Positions 33,438 through 42,445 of a DNA stretch of 64,000 bases are shown here, piece after piece. Positions within the stretch are counted from its first letter, which is position 1, and each line of letters opens with the position of its first letter. This DNA comes from Bog-950 sp046329495 (GTDB lineage: Bacteria > Bacteroidota > Bacteroidia > Chitinophagales > LD1): contig JAXLUO010000003.1 in the NCBI GenBank assembly GCA_046329495.1, forward strand, positions 124,001-188,000, written 5' to 3'. The translations under genes were made by a program, and so were the position numbers. The notes beneath the pieces were generated by a model. That model saw only the letters and a list, made by a program, of their open reading frames with translations. It did no database searches and had not been told where the DNA came from.

Positions 33438-35351
33438 ATGGGTAAAATAATCGGTATTGACTTAGGAACAACCAACTCCTGTGTAGCGATAATGGAGGGT
33501 AGCGACCCGGTGGTGATTCAGAATGATGAAGGAAGAAGAACTACGCCAAGTATCGTTGCTTTTTTAGCTAACGGTGAACGCAAAATAGGCGATCCCGCTA
33601 AGCGTCAGGCTGTAACTAATCCAACAAAAACAATTCAAAGTATTAAGCGCTTTATGGGTATACGCTTTGCCGAAGCCGGTAAAGAAATACCACGCGTGCC
33701 TTATAAAGTAGTAAAGGGGGATAATGATACCGTGCGGGTAGATATTGACGGCCGCTTATACACTCCGCAGGAAATTTCGGCAATGGTGCTACAGAAAATG
33801 AAGAAAACTGCTGAAGATTATATCGGCCAAACTGTAACCGAAGCGGTTATTACCGTGCCGGCTTACTTTAACGACAGTCAGCGCCAGGCTACTAAAGAAG
33901 CCGGTGAAATTGCTGGCTTAAAAGTGCGTCGTATCTTAAACGAACCTACTGCTGCTGCTTTGGCTTACGGCCTTGATAAGGGCGGAAAAGACATGCGTGT
34001 AGCGGTTTATGACCTGGGTGGCGGTACGTTCGATATCTCTATCCTGGAAATGGGTGATGGTGTATTTGAAGTAAAGAGTACTAACGGTGATACACACTTA
34101 GGCGGTGATGATTTCGATAATGAAATCATACAATGGCTGGCGAACGAATTCCAAAATGAGGAGCGTATTGACCTGCGCAAAGATCCTATGGCTTTACAGC
34201 GTTTGAAAGAAGCTGCTGAAAAAGCCAAAATTGAACTTTCAAGTTCACAGGAAACTGAAATAAACCTGCCCTATATAACTGCGGTTGACGGTGTGCCTAA
34301 GCACCTGGTTAAGAAATTGACCCGTGCTAAGTTCGAGCAACTGGTTGACCAGTTAGTGGAGCGCACCATTACACCTTGTGCCCAGGCTTTGAAAGATGCC
34401 GGCATGCAGGCTTCGCAGATTGACGAAGTGATCCTGGTAGGTGGTTCTACCCGTATTCCTAAAATTCAGGAAGTAGTAGAGAAGTTCTTCGGCAAAAAAC
34501 CTTCGAAAGGTGTTAACCCTGATGAGGTGGTGGCCGTAGGTGCTGCAATACAGGGTGGTATTTTAAGTGGCGAAGTGAAGGATGATATTGTGTTGGTTGA
34601 CGTAACACCTCTGTCGTTAGGTTTGGAAACCATGGGCGGTGTAATGACCCGCTTAATTGAAAGCAACACAACTATCCCTACCAAAAAATCGCAGGTGTTT
34701 ACCACTGCGGTAGACAATCAGCCTTCGGTAGAGATCCACGTATTACAGGGTGAGCGCTCTATGGCTAAGGACAACCGTACCATCGGTCGTTTCCACCTGG
34801 GCGATATCATGCCTGCACAACGCGGTATCCCTCAAATCGAAGTAACATTCGATATCGATAGCAACGGTATACTACATGTATCGGCTAAAGATAAGGGGAC
34901 AGGTAAAGAACAAAGCATCCGTATTGAAGCTTCAACCGGCTTAAGCAAAGAGGAAATTGAAAAAATGCGTAACGAAGCCAAAGCCAACGAAGAAGCAGAT
35001 AAGAAGGTGCGCGAACAGGCTGAGAAAACCAACATGATAGATTCGTTGATCTTCCAAACTGAGAAGCAGATGAAAGAAGTTGGTGACAAGTTACCGGCCG
35101 ATAAAAAAGGCGCTATTGAAACAGCTTTAGCTGACCTTAAGAAGGCGAAAGAAAGCAACGACACAGAAGCAATGGATAAAGCAGCCGAAGTATTGAATGC
35201 TGCCTGGCAGGCTGCATCGCAGGATATATACAATGCAACCCAGCAACAACCGGGTGCACAAGCATCGAATGACGGCAACACCAACACCGGCGACGGCGGA
35301 GGCGACCATGTGAGCGATGTAGAGTATGAAGAAGTGAAGGATAACAAATAG
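33438..35351 (+). CDS. dnaK: Chaperone DnaK (Hsp70)
   Basis: DnaK is the ATP-dependent cytoplasmic Hsp70 that refolds proteins with DnaJ and GrpE. The 637 residues have the nucleotide-binding start IIGIDLGTTNSCVAIMEG, the VYDLGGGTFDISILE phosphate loop, the linker and substrate-binding domain DVTPLSLGLETMGG, and an acidic C-terminal tail (DVEYEEVKDNK). No dnaJ or grpE gene is adjacent, and no CIRCE element is seen in the 222 bases upstream. Confidence 0.98.
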   Translation: MGKIIGIDLGTTNSCVAIMEGSDPVVIQNDEGRRTTPSIVAFLANGERKIGDPAKRQAVTNPTKTIQSIKRFMGIRFAEAGKEIPRVPYKVVKGDNDTVRVDIDGRLYTPQEISAMVLQKMKKTAEDYIGQTVTEAVITVPAYFNDSQRQATKEAGEIAGLKVRRILNEPTAAALAYGLDKGGKDMRVAVYDLGGGTFDISILEMGDGVFEVKSTNGDTHLGGDDFDNEIIQWLANEFQNEERIDLRKDPMALQRLKEAAEKAKIELSSSQETEINLPYITAVDGVPKHLVKKLTRAKFEQLVDQLVERTITPCAQALKDAGMQASQIDEVILVGGSTRIPKIQEVVEKFFGKKPSKGVNPDEVVAVGAAIQGGILSGEVKDDIVLVDVTPLSLGLETMGGVMTRLIESNTTIPTKKSQVFTTAVDNQPSVEIHVLQGERSMAKDNRTIGRFHLGDIMPAQRGIPQIEVTFDIDSNGILHVSAKDKGTGKEQSIRIEASTGLSKEEIEKMRNEAKANEEADKKVREQAEKTNMIDSLIFQTEKQMKEVGDKLPADKKGAIETALADLKKAKESNDTEAMDKAAEVLNAAWQAASQDIYNATQQQPGAQASNDGNTNTGDGGGDHVSDVEYEEVKDNK

Positions 35352-35463
35352 TGATTGGTGGAGGTGAATGGTAGATTGGGAAAATCATCTGTTCACTGAA
35401 CTAAAGAACCACTAATCACCAAATCGTTGGATGTTGCCATGGTTAATGTTACCATAGGTGGCG

Positions 35464-35489
35464 AAGCCCCGGGAAACCGGGGCTTTTTT
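35464..35489 (+). terminator. Terminator after dnaK
   Basis: AAGCCCCGG/CCGGGGCTT with a GAAA loop and six T. It lies between dnaK and the convergent thioredoxin-like gene. Confidence 0.9.
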
Positions 35490-35496
35490 ATTGGAT

Positions 35497-36603
35497 TTAA
35501 TTAGAGCCGAGAAGCTCCTCCAGCTTCTTTTGCAGGTCTTCGCCTCTGAGCGATTTACCCAGGATGTTGCCATTAGCATCAAGCAATAGATTGGTGGGTA
35601 TGGAGCGCACGGCATAAAGCTTGGCTACGGCATTGTCCCAGCCTTTCAAATCGCTTACATGGGTCCAGGTTAGGCCATCCTTGTAAATTGCTTTCAGCCA
35701 ATCTACTTTCGAATCGTCCAGCGATACACCAAGAATGTCGAAGCCTTTGGTATGATACTTTTTGTAAGCAGCTACCACATTCGGATTTTCGCGCCGGCAG
35801 GGTCCACACCAGGAGGCCCAGAAGTCTACCAGCACAATATGACCGTGGAAATCGGAGAGCTTAACCATTTTACCAGCCGTGTCAGTTTGCTGGAACGCAA
35901 TAGCAGGTTTACCTACCTGCGATAGATTGTAGGTATAGGCCAGCTTAAGCATTTTTTGCGCATACTTGGATTGTTGCACCGTAGCAGATAGGGCTTTTAG
36001 ATGCGCCAATCCTTTATCAATGTTATCTTCATTTGAAAACCTGCTGTAGAGCAGATAAGCTCCTACATCGCTGTTAGGATGCTCCTTAGCGAGTTGGGCA
36101 GCAAATTCATTTTCCTCATCCTTAGAGGCGTAATATCTATCGAGATATTGTGCCCGGGGTGCAGAATCGTAAACAGGATGTGGCCCGGAGAGGAATTCAA
36201 GAATCGAATCGCGGTATTGCTCGTATGGTTGAATAGATGAGCGAAAGTGCTGATAGAGCTTCGTTGCCTCGCCACCTGAAGCAAACACTTGCTTGGCATT
36301 GGAAGTATCTCCGCTAACAAGTGTAGTGCCCGTTTCAAAGAACAGGGTGGCATTCAGCCGTGGTTGTTCGATATACAATTGTCCGATAGTAGGTGCATCA
36401 ATTTGCCCGCTTATGGTAAAATGCCCGTTTAGAACCCAGGCAGAATCCTGCCGGCCATCCGCGTTTAGTGCAGGCAGGTAGTCCAGGTAAATCCAAACCT
36501 TATCGGCACCATTGATTGTACCGGTAAGGGTAAAAGATCCCGCCCATGTTCTGCTACAAAAAAGGGAGGCTATAAATAGTGCTGATAACACGTGCTTTTT
36601 CAT
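35497..36603 (-). CDS. TlpA/ResA-type thioredoxin-fold protein with DUF4369 domain
   Basis: The 368 residues start at the ATG at 36603 with a signal peptide (to about residue 21). An N-terminal DUF4369-like beta domain (about 22-120: FTLTGTINGADKVWIYLDY) is followed by a helical linker. The C-terminal TlpA thioredoxin fold has FWASWCGPCRREN (Cys266 and Cys269). This architecture is typical of periplasmic thiol-disulfide oxidoreductases of Bacteroidota. The redox partner is unknown. Confidence 0.9.
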   Translation of the reverse strand: MKKHVLSALFIASLFCSRTWAGSFTLTGTINGADKVWIYLDYLPALNADGRQDSAWVLNGHFTISGQIDAPTIGQLYIEQPRLNATLFFETGTTLVSGDTSNAKQVFASGGEATKLYQHFRSSIQPYEQYRDSILEFLSGPHPVYDSAPRAQYLDRYYASKDEENEFAAQLAKEHPNSDVGAYLLYSRFSNEDNIDKGLAHLKALSATVQQSKYAQKMLKLAYTYNLSQVGKPAIAFQQTDTAGKMVKLSDFHGHIVLVDFWASWCGPCRRENPNVVAAYKKYHTKGFDILGVSLDDSKVDWLKAIYKDGLTWTHVSDLKGWDNAVAKLYAVRSIPTNLLLDANGNILGKSLRGEDLQKKLEELLGSN

Positions 36604-36700
36604 AAATACCGGATTAGAATTCGTACTGCTAACAAATATAGCACACAAATGAATGTGCACGCGGCCGTTACGGTGCAGTGGTGATTCCTGTCAGGGCACT

Positions 36701-36718
36701 GTGTGAGTTATATCAAGC
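36701..36718. promoter_or_regulatory. Second Crp-type operator, GTGTGA-N6-TCAAGC
   Basis: The two halves are an imperfect palindrome and share 14 of 18 bases with the operator at 12123, including the central TT-TA. The centre is 29.5 bases before the -7 box at 36739, the same distance as at 12123/12161. This suggests control of the OmpA-family gene by the same or a related Crp/Fnr protein. Confidence 0.6.
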
Positions 36719-36738
36719 TTGTTGCGTGGGGTTGCAGC

Positions 36739-36746
36739 TACTTTTG
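36739..36746 (+). promoter_or_regulatory. Candidate -7 box (TACTTTTG)
   Basis: A perfect TAnnTTTG match 18 bases before the ATG at 36764. The predicted start would put the Crp-type site at about -42. Confidence 0.55.
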
Positions 36747-36763
36747 TTTAAAATTTAACGTAT

Positions 36764-37585
36764 ATGAGAAAGCTTGTTATGATAGCGTCCATGATGGTTT
36801 TTGCATTAGTAGGCGCGGCACAACCGGAAGATGCCGGCGGCTGTAAGGACCACCCCATGTTTAACCGGATGCCAAACTTTTATATAGATAACTGTAAGCA
36901 GAACTTTGACAATGTAACGGTTTGGATGAGTGGAAGCGACTCAAAGGATATTGAAGGATATAAGACCGAGATTAGCTATGTGTTTGATACAGAAAGCGGA
37001 AAGTCTGCACCCTCATTCTATCAAATACTAAAGAACTATGAGAACTCGCTTGCCAAGAATGGCGTTAAGCGCATTTACCTTGGTGGAACTGATGCCACTC
37101 TATACTTTAAAACAGGCACTAAGGAAGTTTGGATACAATTTAATGCACCTGCGGCAGAGGCCACAGATGCTTATACCTTAACGATTCTGGAAGTGGAAGC
37201 CATGAAGCAGGATATACAGGCCCAGGAGATGCTGGATGCCTTAAATGCAGCGGGCCACGTTGCGCTGTATATCAACTTTGAAACAGGTAAGAGCGATATA
37301 AAGGCGGAGTCGCAAAAGATAATTGACCAGATTGCCGAGATGCTGAAGAGCACACCTTCGTTAAAGGTGAGTATTGAAGGCCATACGGATAATGTAGGCA
37401 CTGCAGCTGCTAATCAGACACTATCGGAGAATCGTGCGAAAGCAGTGGTTGCTGCCCTGGTTGCAAAGGGCATTGACAAAGCCCGTTTGGTCTCAAAGGG
37501 CTGGGGACAAACTAAGCCGGTTGCCGATAATGCCACCGATGCCGGTAAGGCACAGAACCGCAGGGTAGAAATAGTAAAGTTATAG
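36764..37585 (+). CDS. OmpA-family protein
   Basis: The 273-residue protein has a signal peptide (MRKLVMIASMMVFALVGAA), an N-terminal domain of about 130 residues without known motifs, and a C-terminal OmpA domain (about 160-273). That domain has VALYINFETGKSDIKAES, IEGHTDNVG and NRRVEIVKL, the peptidoglycan-binding signature. It would anchor the outer membrane or a surface structure to peptidoglycan. A Crp-type site and a perfect -7 box lie in front. A strong bidirectional terminator follows. Confidence 0.92.
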   Translation: MRKLVMIASMMVFALVGAAQPEDAGGCKDHPMFNRMPNFYIDNCKQNFDNVTVWMSGSDSKDIEGYKTEISYVFDTESGKSAPSFYQILKNYENSLAKNGVKRIYLGGTDATLYFKTGTKEVWIQFNAPAAEATDAYTLTILEVEAMKQDIQAQEMLDALNAAGHVALYINFETGKSDIKAESQKIIDQIAEMLKSTPSLKVSIEGHTDNVGTAAANQTLSENRAKAVVAALVAKGIDKARLVSKGWGQTKPVADNATDAGKAQNRRVEIVKL

Positions 37586-37604
37586 TTTAAATAAATATAA
37601 TATT

Positions 37605-37636
37605 AAAAGCGGCTACCCATAGGTAGCCGCTTTTTT
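37605..37636. terminator. Bidirectional terminator
   Basis: A 13-bp stem AAAAGCGGCTACC/GGTAGCCGCTTTT with a 4-base loop, T-rich on both strands. It lies between the OmpA-family gene and gcvP. Confidence 0.92.
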
Positions 37637-37639
37637 ATG

Positions 37640-40537
37640 TTAAGCAGTAGCACTTGCATATGCCTCGATAGGAGGGCAGGTGCAGATGAGGTTGCGGTCG
37701 CCGAAGCCGTTGTTTACGCGGCCCACGCTTGGCCAAAACTTGTTGGCGCGCACATAAGGCAGCGGGAAGGCCGCCACCTCGCGGGTATAGGCATGGTTCC
37801 ATTCGCTGGAGGCAACTACGGCAAGGGTGTGCGGTGCATTCTTTAAAGGGTTATCGGCAGGGTCCATTTGTTTGTTCTCAATGGCCTCTATTTCTTTACG
37901 AATGCTGATCATAGCATCGCAGAAACGATCTAACTCGGCCTTGTCTTCGCTTTCGGTAGGCTCAATCATCAAGGTGCCTGCAACAGGGAAAGAAACGGTA
38001 GGCGCGTGGAAACCATAATCCATCAAACGCTTGGCTACGTCTTCTACCTCAATACCTACAGTATGTTTAAAGGAACGGAAGTCCAGGATAAGCTCGTGGG
38101 CTACACGGCCGTGTTGTTTACCTGCATACAGCACATTGTAATAAGGCTCTAAACGGGCTTTAATGTAATTGGCATTCAGTATCGCGTATTTGGTAGCATT
38201 GGTTACGCCTGCTGAACCCAGCATACGGATATAGCCATAGCTGATAAGCAGGATAGCTGCGCTGCCAAATGGTGCGGCACTTACTGCATGAATGGCTTTT
38301 TCGCCACCGGTTTTAACTACGGCGTTGCCGGGCAGGTAAGGTGCTAAGTGTTTAGCCACACAGATAGGGCCCATGCCGGGGCCGCCACCACCGTGCGGTA
38401 TGGCAAATGTTTTATGTAGGTTAATGTGGTTTACATCGGCACCGATAATGCCCGGAGCGGTTAAACCTACCTGCGCATTCAGATTAGCGCCGTCCATATA
38501 TACCTGACCGCCATTAGCATGAATCAGAGCACATACGTCCTTAATCTTGTCTTCGAACACACCATGGGTGGAAGGATAAGTGGCCATTAAGCAACTCAGG
38601 TTATCCTTATGTTCTTCTACCTTTTTAACCAGGTCCTCAAAATCGATATTGCCATGGCTATCGGTTGCTACAACTACCACTTTTAAACCGGCCATAACGG
38701 CACTGGCAGGGTTGGTGCCGTGTGCGCTGGCAGGGATCAACGCAATATCGCGGTGGCCCTGACCCATATCGCGCTGGTAGGCGCGTATAACCAATAAGCC
38801 GGCATATTCGCCCTGTGCGCCTGAGTTAGGTTGTAAGGAGGTGGCTGCGAATCCTGTTATTTCGCTCAAGTAATTTTCAAGTGCAGTGATAACTTCCAGA
38901 TAACCGGTAACCTGATCCTGCGGAGCGAAAGGATGCACGTTAGCAAACTCGTTCCAACTAACAGGTTCCAGTTCGGCAGCGGCATTCAGTTTCATGGTGC
39001 AGCTACCAAGCGGAATCATAGAAGTGGTTAAAGAAAGGTCCTTGTTCTCCAGACTTTTGATATAACGCATCAGCTGGCTTTCGCTGCGGTGGGTGTTAAA
39101 CACCGGATGCGTCATGTAAGCAGATGTGCGTTGCAGACCGGCAGGCACATTTACCGGTTGTTTGGCATAGCGGAAGATATCGAAGTTGTAAGTATCGTTG
39201 CCGGCTGCAGTGGCAAACACTTTTACAATATCGCACACGTCGTCGGGCGAGGTTGATTCATCCAGCGTAATGCTGATGCGACCTTCGCTATAGTAAAAGT
39301 TCATCTCGTGGTTTAAGGCCAGTTGATGAATAAAGTCGTGCAGTTGTGTTTTGCCCGCTGTGTCAATAGTAAGCGTATCGAAATGATGGGCGTTTGTGAT
39401 TTTGTAACCCAGGTGCGTTAGCTCGCGGCGCAGGATGGAGGCTGATTGATGCACACGCACCGCGATGTTTTTAACACCATCCGGTCCGTGGTAAACACCA
39501 TACATACCTGCCATAATTGCCAGTAAGGCTTGTGCAGTACAAATGTTAGAGGTTGCTTTCTCGCGGCGGATGTGTTGTTCACGGGTTTGCAGGGCCATAC
39601 GTAAAGCAGGCTTGTTGTTGGCATCTATTGATAAACCGATGATACGGCCGGGGATAATGCGCTTATAGTCGTCTTTGGTAGCAAAGAAAGCTGCATGCGG
39701 ACCACCGAAGCCCATAGGCACGCCAAAACGCTGTGAGTTTCCTACTACGCAATCGGCACCAAATTCACCCGGAGGGGTTAACATGGTTAAGGCCAATAAA
39801 TCGCTGGCAACGCACACATAAATTTCCTGTGTTTTGCAGGTGTCTATAAATGATTTGTAATCGAGCACGCTGCCATCTTTACCGGGATATTGCAGCAGGG
39901 CACCAAAGAAATCGTTATCCAGTGAAACAGTGGCATGATCGCCAACTACTACTTCAATGCCTAAAAATTCGGCACGCGAACGGATGATACCCAGTGTTTG
40001 CGGAAAACAAAGCTCAGAAACGAAGAATTTGTTGTGTAGTGCATCGCGTTTGTTCTTCAATCCCCAAAACATGTGCATCGCTTCGGCAGCGGCCGTGCCT
40101 TCATCCAACAAAGAGGCATTGGCAACGGGCAAACCGGTTAAATCGCTTACCATGGTTTGGTAGTTCAGCAGGGCTTCCAAACGACCTTGTGCAATTTCGG
40201 CCTGGTAAGGGGTGTACTGCGTATACCAACCCGGATTTTCGAAAATATTACGACGGATAGCTGCCGGTGTGATGTTGTTATAATAACCCATTCCGATGTA
40301 GCTGCGGAATACCTTGTTTTTTGAAGCTTTTTTGCGCAACTCTTTCAGGTAGTTGTATTCGCTCTGCGCTTCGGGCAGGTTTAGCTTATCAAGGCGGCGA
40401 ATATTTGCCGGAACGGTTTGTTCAATCAGTTCGTCGATGTTGTTAACCCCCACAGCGGCTAACATTTCCTTTAATGCTTTGTCATCAATGCCTATGTGGC
40501 GGTTGCTGAATTGGTCGGTAGAACGCAGGTTAATCAT
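37640..40537 (-). CDS. gcvP: Glycine dehydrogenase, P protein of the glycine cleavage system
   Basis: This 965-residue PLP enzyme decarboxylates glycine and passes the aminomethyl group to the H protein. It is the fused (single-chain) form. The PLP lysine lies in the [21 protein letters not shown] motif, and an N-terminal signature reads [14 protein letters not shown]. I chose the ATG at 40537 ([16 protein letters not shown]). The frame runs 28 residues further upstream but crosses the candidate promoter. No gcvT or gcvH is adjacent, so the system is dispersed. Confidence 0.97.
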   Translation of the reverse strand: [965 protein letters not shown]

Positions 40538-40579
40538 TGCTTTATGCTTCTTGGTATAAGTTGGTTTGGAATAGAGGCG

Positions 40580-40587
40580 CAAATATA
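40580..40587 (-). promoter_or_regulatory. Candidate -7 box of gcvP (TATATTTG, minus strand)
   Basis: A perfect TAnnTTTG match on the minus strand, 42 bases before the chosen gcvP ATG. Confidence 0.5.
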
Positions 40588-40738
40588 AACAACAGGAACA
40601 CTCGCATTGTTGGCTATGCACGCTGTTGAAAAATAACCGAAAGCTGCTTTATGGGAATGTGTTAAGAAAATCATAAAACGCGCATTGCTTTGTTAAACCT
40701 CGCGATTCAGTACAGGTCATACCCCTAAATCCATTGTT

Positions 40739-41125
40739 ATGAAAAGCCTGCTTGCCATCGCCGCCGCTCTGTTACTGAGCATGAATAGTGCCAATGCCCA
40801 AAGCACTGACGAAGTGGCTGTAAACACCACATCAAAATCGCAGTTGCAGAAGATTGAGGACTTTAATAACCGTGCTAAAGTTGAAGTGAAGGTTTTCCCT
40901 AATCCTGCAAAAGACGTGCTTTATATTGAGCCGGTATTGAATGCGGATAAGGGGTTGATAAAGATTATGGACATAACCGGCCGTGTGTTGAACGAGATGC
41001 ACCTGGAATGTGGTTGTAACCAATTGGAGGTGGATTTGAGTAGCTATATTAATGGTTTATATGTGCTCACCCTTTATGATGAAAACGGCCGTTTAGTGCA
41101 TATCAAACGCTTCTATAAAGAGTAA
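40739..41125 (+). CDS. Minimal T9SS cargo: signal peptide plus sorting domain
   Basis: The 128-residue protein has a signal peptide (to about residue 20), a short spacer of about 30 residues, then a complete T9SS type A sorting domain (VFPNPAKDVLYIEP ... GLYVLTLYDENGRLVHIKRFYKE). Nothing else is present. It might be a decoy, a fragment, or a small surface protein whose active part is the spacer. It has no visible partner. Confidence 0.85.
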   Translation: MKSLLAIAAALLLSMNSANAQSTDEVAVNTTSKSQLQKIEDFNNRAKVEVKVFPNPAKDVLYIEPVLNADKGLIKIMDITGRVLNEMHLECGCNQLEVDLSSYINGLYVLTLYDENGRLVHIKRFYKE

Positions 41126-41197
41126 ATTCCTCTATTAAAGGCAGTTTTACCTCAATAACCCGCTGTATGGGGATAAAAGGAATCTTTTAACATACAA

Positions 41198-41205
41198 TAA
41201 TTTTG
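41198..41205 (+). promoter_or_regulatory. Candidate -7 box (TAATTTTG)
   Basis: A perfect TAnnTTTG match, 33 bases before the ATG at 41238. Confidence 0.5.
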
Positions 41206-41237
41206 AGCTTCTGCTGTTTGTAGGTTAAATTTAACCA

Positions 41238-41600
41238 ATGATTAAGCCACTTCTTAAACTGCTGCTTTTAACCGCTTTGGTTTCTGTTATGGCATCGGGT
41301 CAAACAAAAGCCGTTGATTCGGATAAGGACCGTTTGCTGGTTAGCGGCTACATTATGCGCGAGGATAGTGTGGGAGGTTTGCCTTATGCCAAGGTTACCA
41401 CACTGAGCAACGGCAAGGTGTATACCGCCGGTCCGGATGGCTACTTTGCCCTTTATGCGCGGAAGGGAGAGAACCTGCTTTTTGCTTCCTCGGGTTTTCA
41501 GGCCCAAACTGTAACGCTACCACTCTACGCCCCCAATAATAAGCTATGGCTTAACAGGTATATGACCCGTTGTAAGCATTGGCTTTGGAACCTTTGGTAA
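41238..41600 (+). CDS. Small exported protein with carboxypeptidase-like regulatory domain
   Basis: The 120 residues have a signal peptide (MIKPLLKLLLLTALVSVMASG) and a CarboxypepD_reg-like beta sandwich (SGYIMREDSVGGLPYAKVTTLSNG ... GPDGYFALYARKGENLLFASSGFQ). The C-terminus is short (ends ...RCKHWLWNLW). It is paralogous to the next gene in the same domain, with no barrel or plug. Free-standing domains of this kind are common in Bacteroidota secreted proteins. The partner is unknown. Confidence 0.8.
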   Translation: MIKPLLKLLLLTALVSVMASGQTKAVDSDKDRLLVSGYIMREDSVGGLPYAKVTTLSNGKVYTAGPDGYFALYARKGENLLFASSGFQAQTVTLPLYAPNNKLWLNRYMTRCKHWLWNLW

Positions 41601-41705
41601 ATGCTCTCGGGATCCTGCTTTAAAGCTGTTAATTCCTCAGAATACCACGCGGTTGGCATAATATTTACACCCTTGATTTGTAGTGAATCTTAAATTTACC
41701 GCGAA

Positions 41706-42353
41706 ATGTTGAATGTGAAGCAATTTGCTACTACCCTTGTTGCCCTGCTGCTAACCTATGTTGGTTTCGCCCAGCAGGATACTACCAAGTCTGCTGAGAA
41801 ACTAATCACTTTTTCGGGCTATGCGCTTACCGCAGATAGTTTAATGGGCGTACCTTTTGCCCACGTAACCATCCTAAACCGTGGCCGTTTGGCGCAGTCA
41901 GGTCCTGACGGTTTCTTTTCGTTTGCCGCACATCCCGGCGATACACTGATATTTACCTGTATCGGTTTTCAGACTTCGCAGTATGTGATTCCAAAACAGA
42001 TCAACGGCGATAAGTTCTCGGTTATTCACCTGATGTCGCATACCGATTACTACATAAAGGATGTTATCATTTGGCCTTGGGGCGACCGCGAAGGTTTTAA
42101 ACAAGCCTTCCGCGATTTGCGCTTGCCGGATGATGATCTGCAGCGCGCCAAACGCAACCTGGAACGCGAAACCCTGGCTGAATTAGGCAAGCAACTGGAG
42201 ATGGATGGGGGCGAAGCCACACACATGGCGCTGATGGCCAACTCTGCCAAAACCTATTACTACAAGCAATCCCCTTCGCAAAACATCTTTAACCCGTTGG
42301 CCTGGGCGGAGTTTATACGTGCATGGAAGAATGGCGACTTCAAGAAGAAGTAG
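41706..42353 (+). CDS. Exported protein with carboxypeptidase-like regulatory domain
   Basis: The 215 residues have a signal peptide, a CarboxypepD_reg-like domain (SGYALTADSLMGVPFAHVTILNRG ... GPDGFFSFAAHPGDTLIFTCIGFQ), then a charged helical region (about 130-170) and a Tyr/Lys-rich tail ending in KKK. The sandwich matches that of the gene 105 bases upstream almost position by position, so the two are paralogues and this one gained the C-terminal extension. Function unknown. Confidence 0.82.
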   Translation: MLNVKQFATTLVALLLTYVGFAQQDTTKSAEKLITFSGYALTADSLMGVPFAHVTILNRGRLAQSGPDGFFSFAAHPGDTLIFTCIGFQTSQYVIPKQINGDKFSVIHLMSHTDYYIKDVIIWPWGDREGFKQAFRDLRLPDDDLQRAKRNLERETLAELGKQLEMDGGEATHMALMANSAKTYYYKQSPSQNIFNPLAWAEFIRAWKNGDFKKK

Positions 42354-42433
42354 GGAATACTACCGTTCCTCAACCGACCCGCTGATGTTAATATTTAAGT
42401 GGATTTAGTTAAAGGCTTCCTCTTTTTTGCCTC

Positions 42434-42441
42434 TACCTTCG
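42434..42441 (+). promoter_or_regulatory. Candidate -7 box (TACCTTCG)
   Basis: The TTCG variant of the -7 box, 4 bases before the ATG at 42446 and 10 before the ATG at 42452. It favours the second ATG or a leaderless transcript. Confidence 0.4.
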
Positions 42442-42445
42442 TTAC

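Noticed and set aside
34832..35347. A 171-codon antisense frame in dnaK
   Set aside because: It mirrors the DnaK C-terminal codons and has no start signal or domain.
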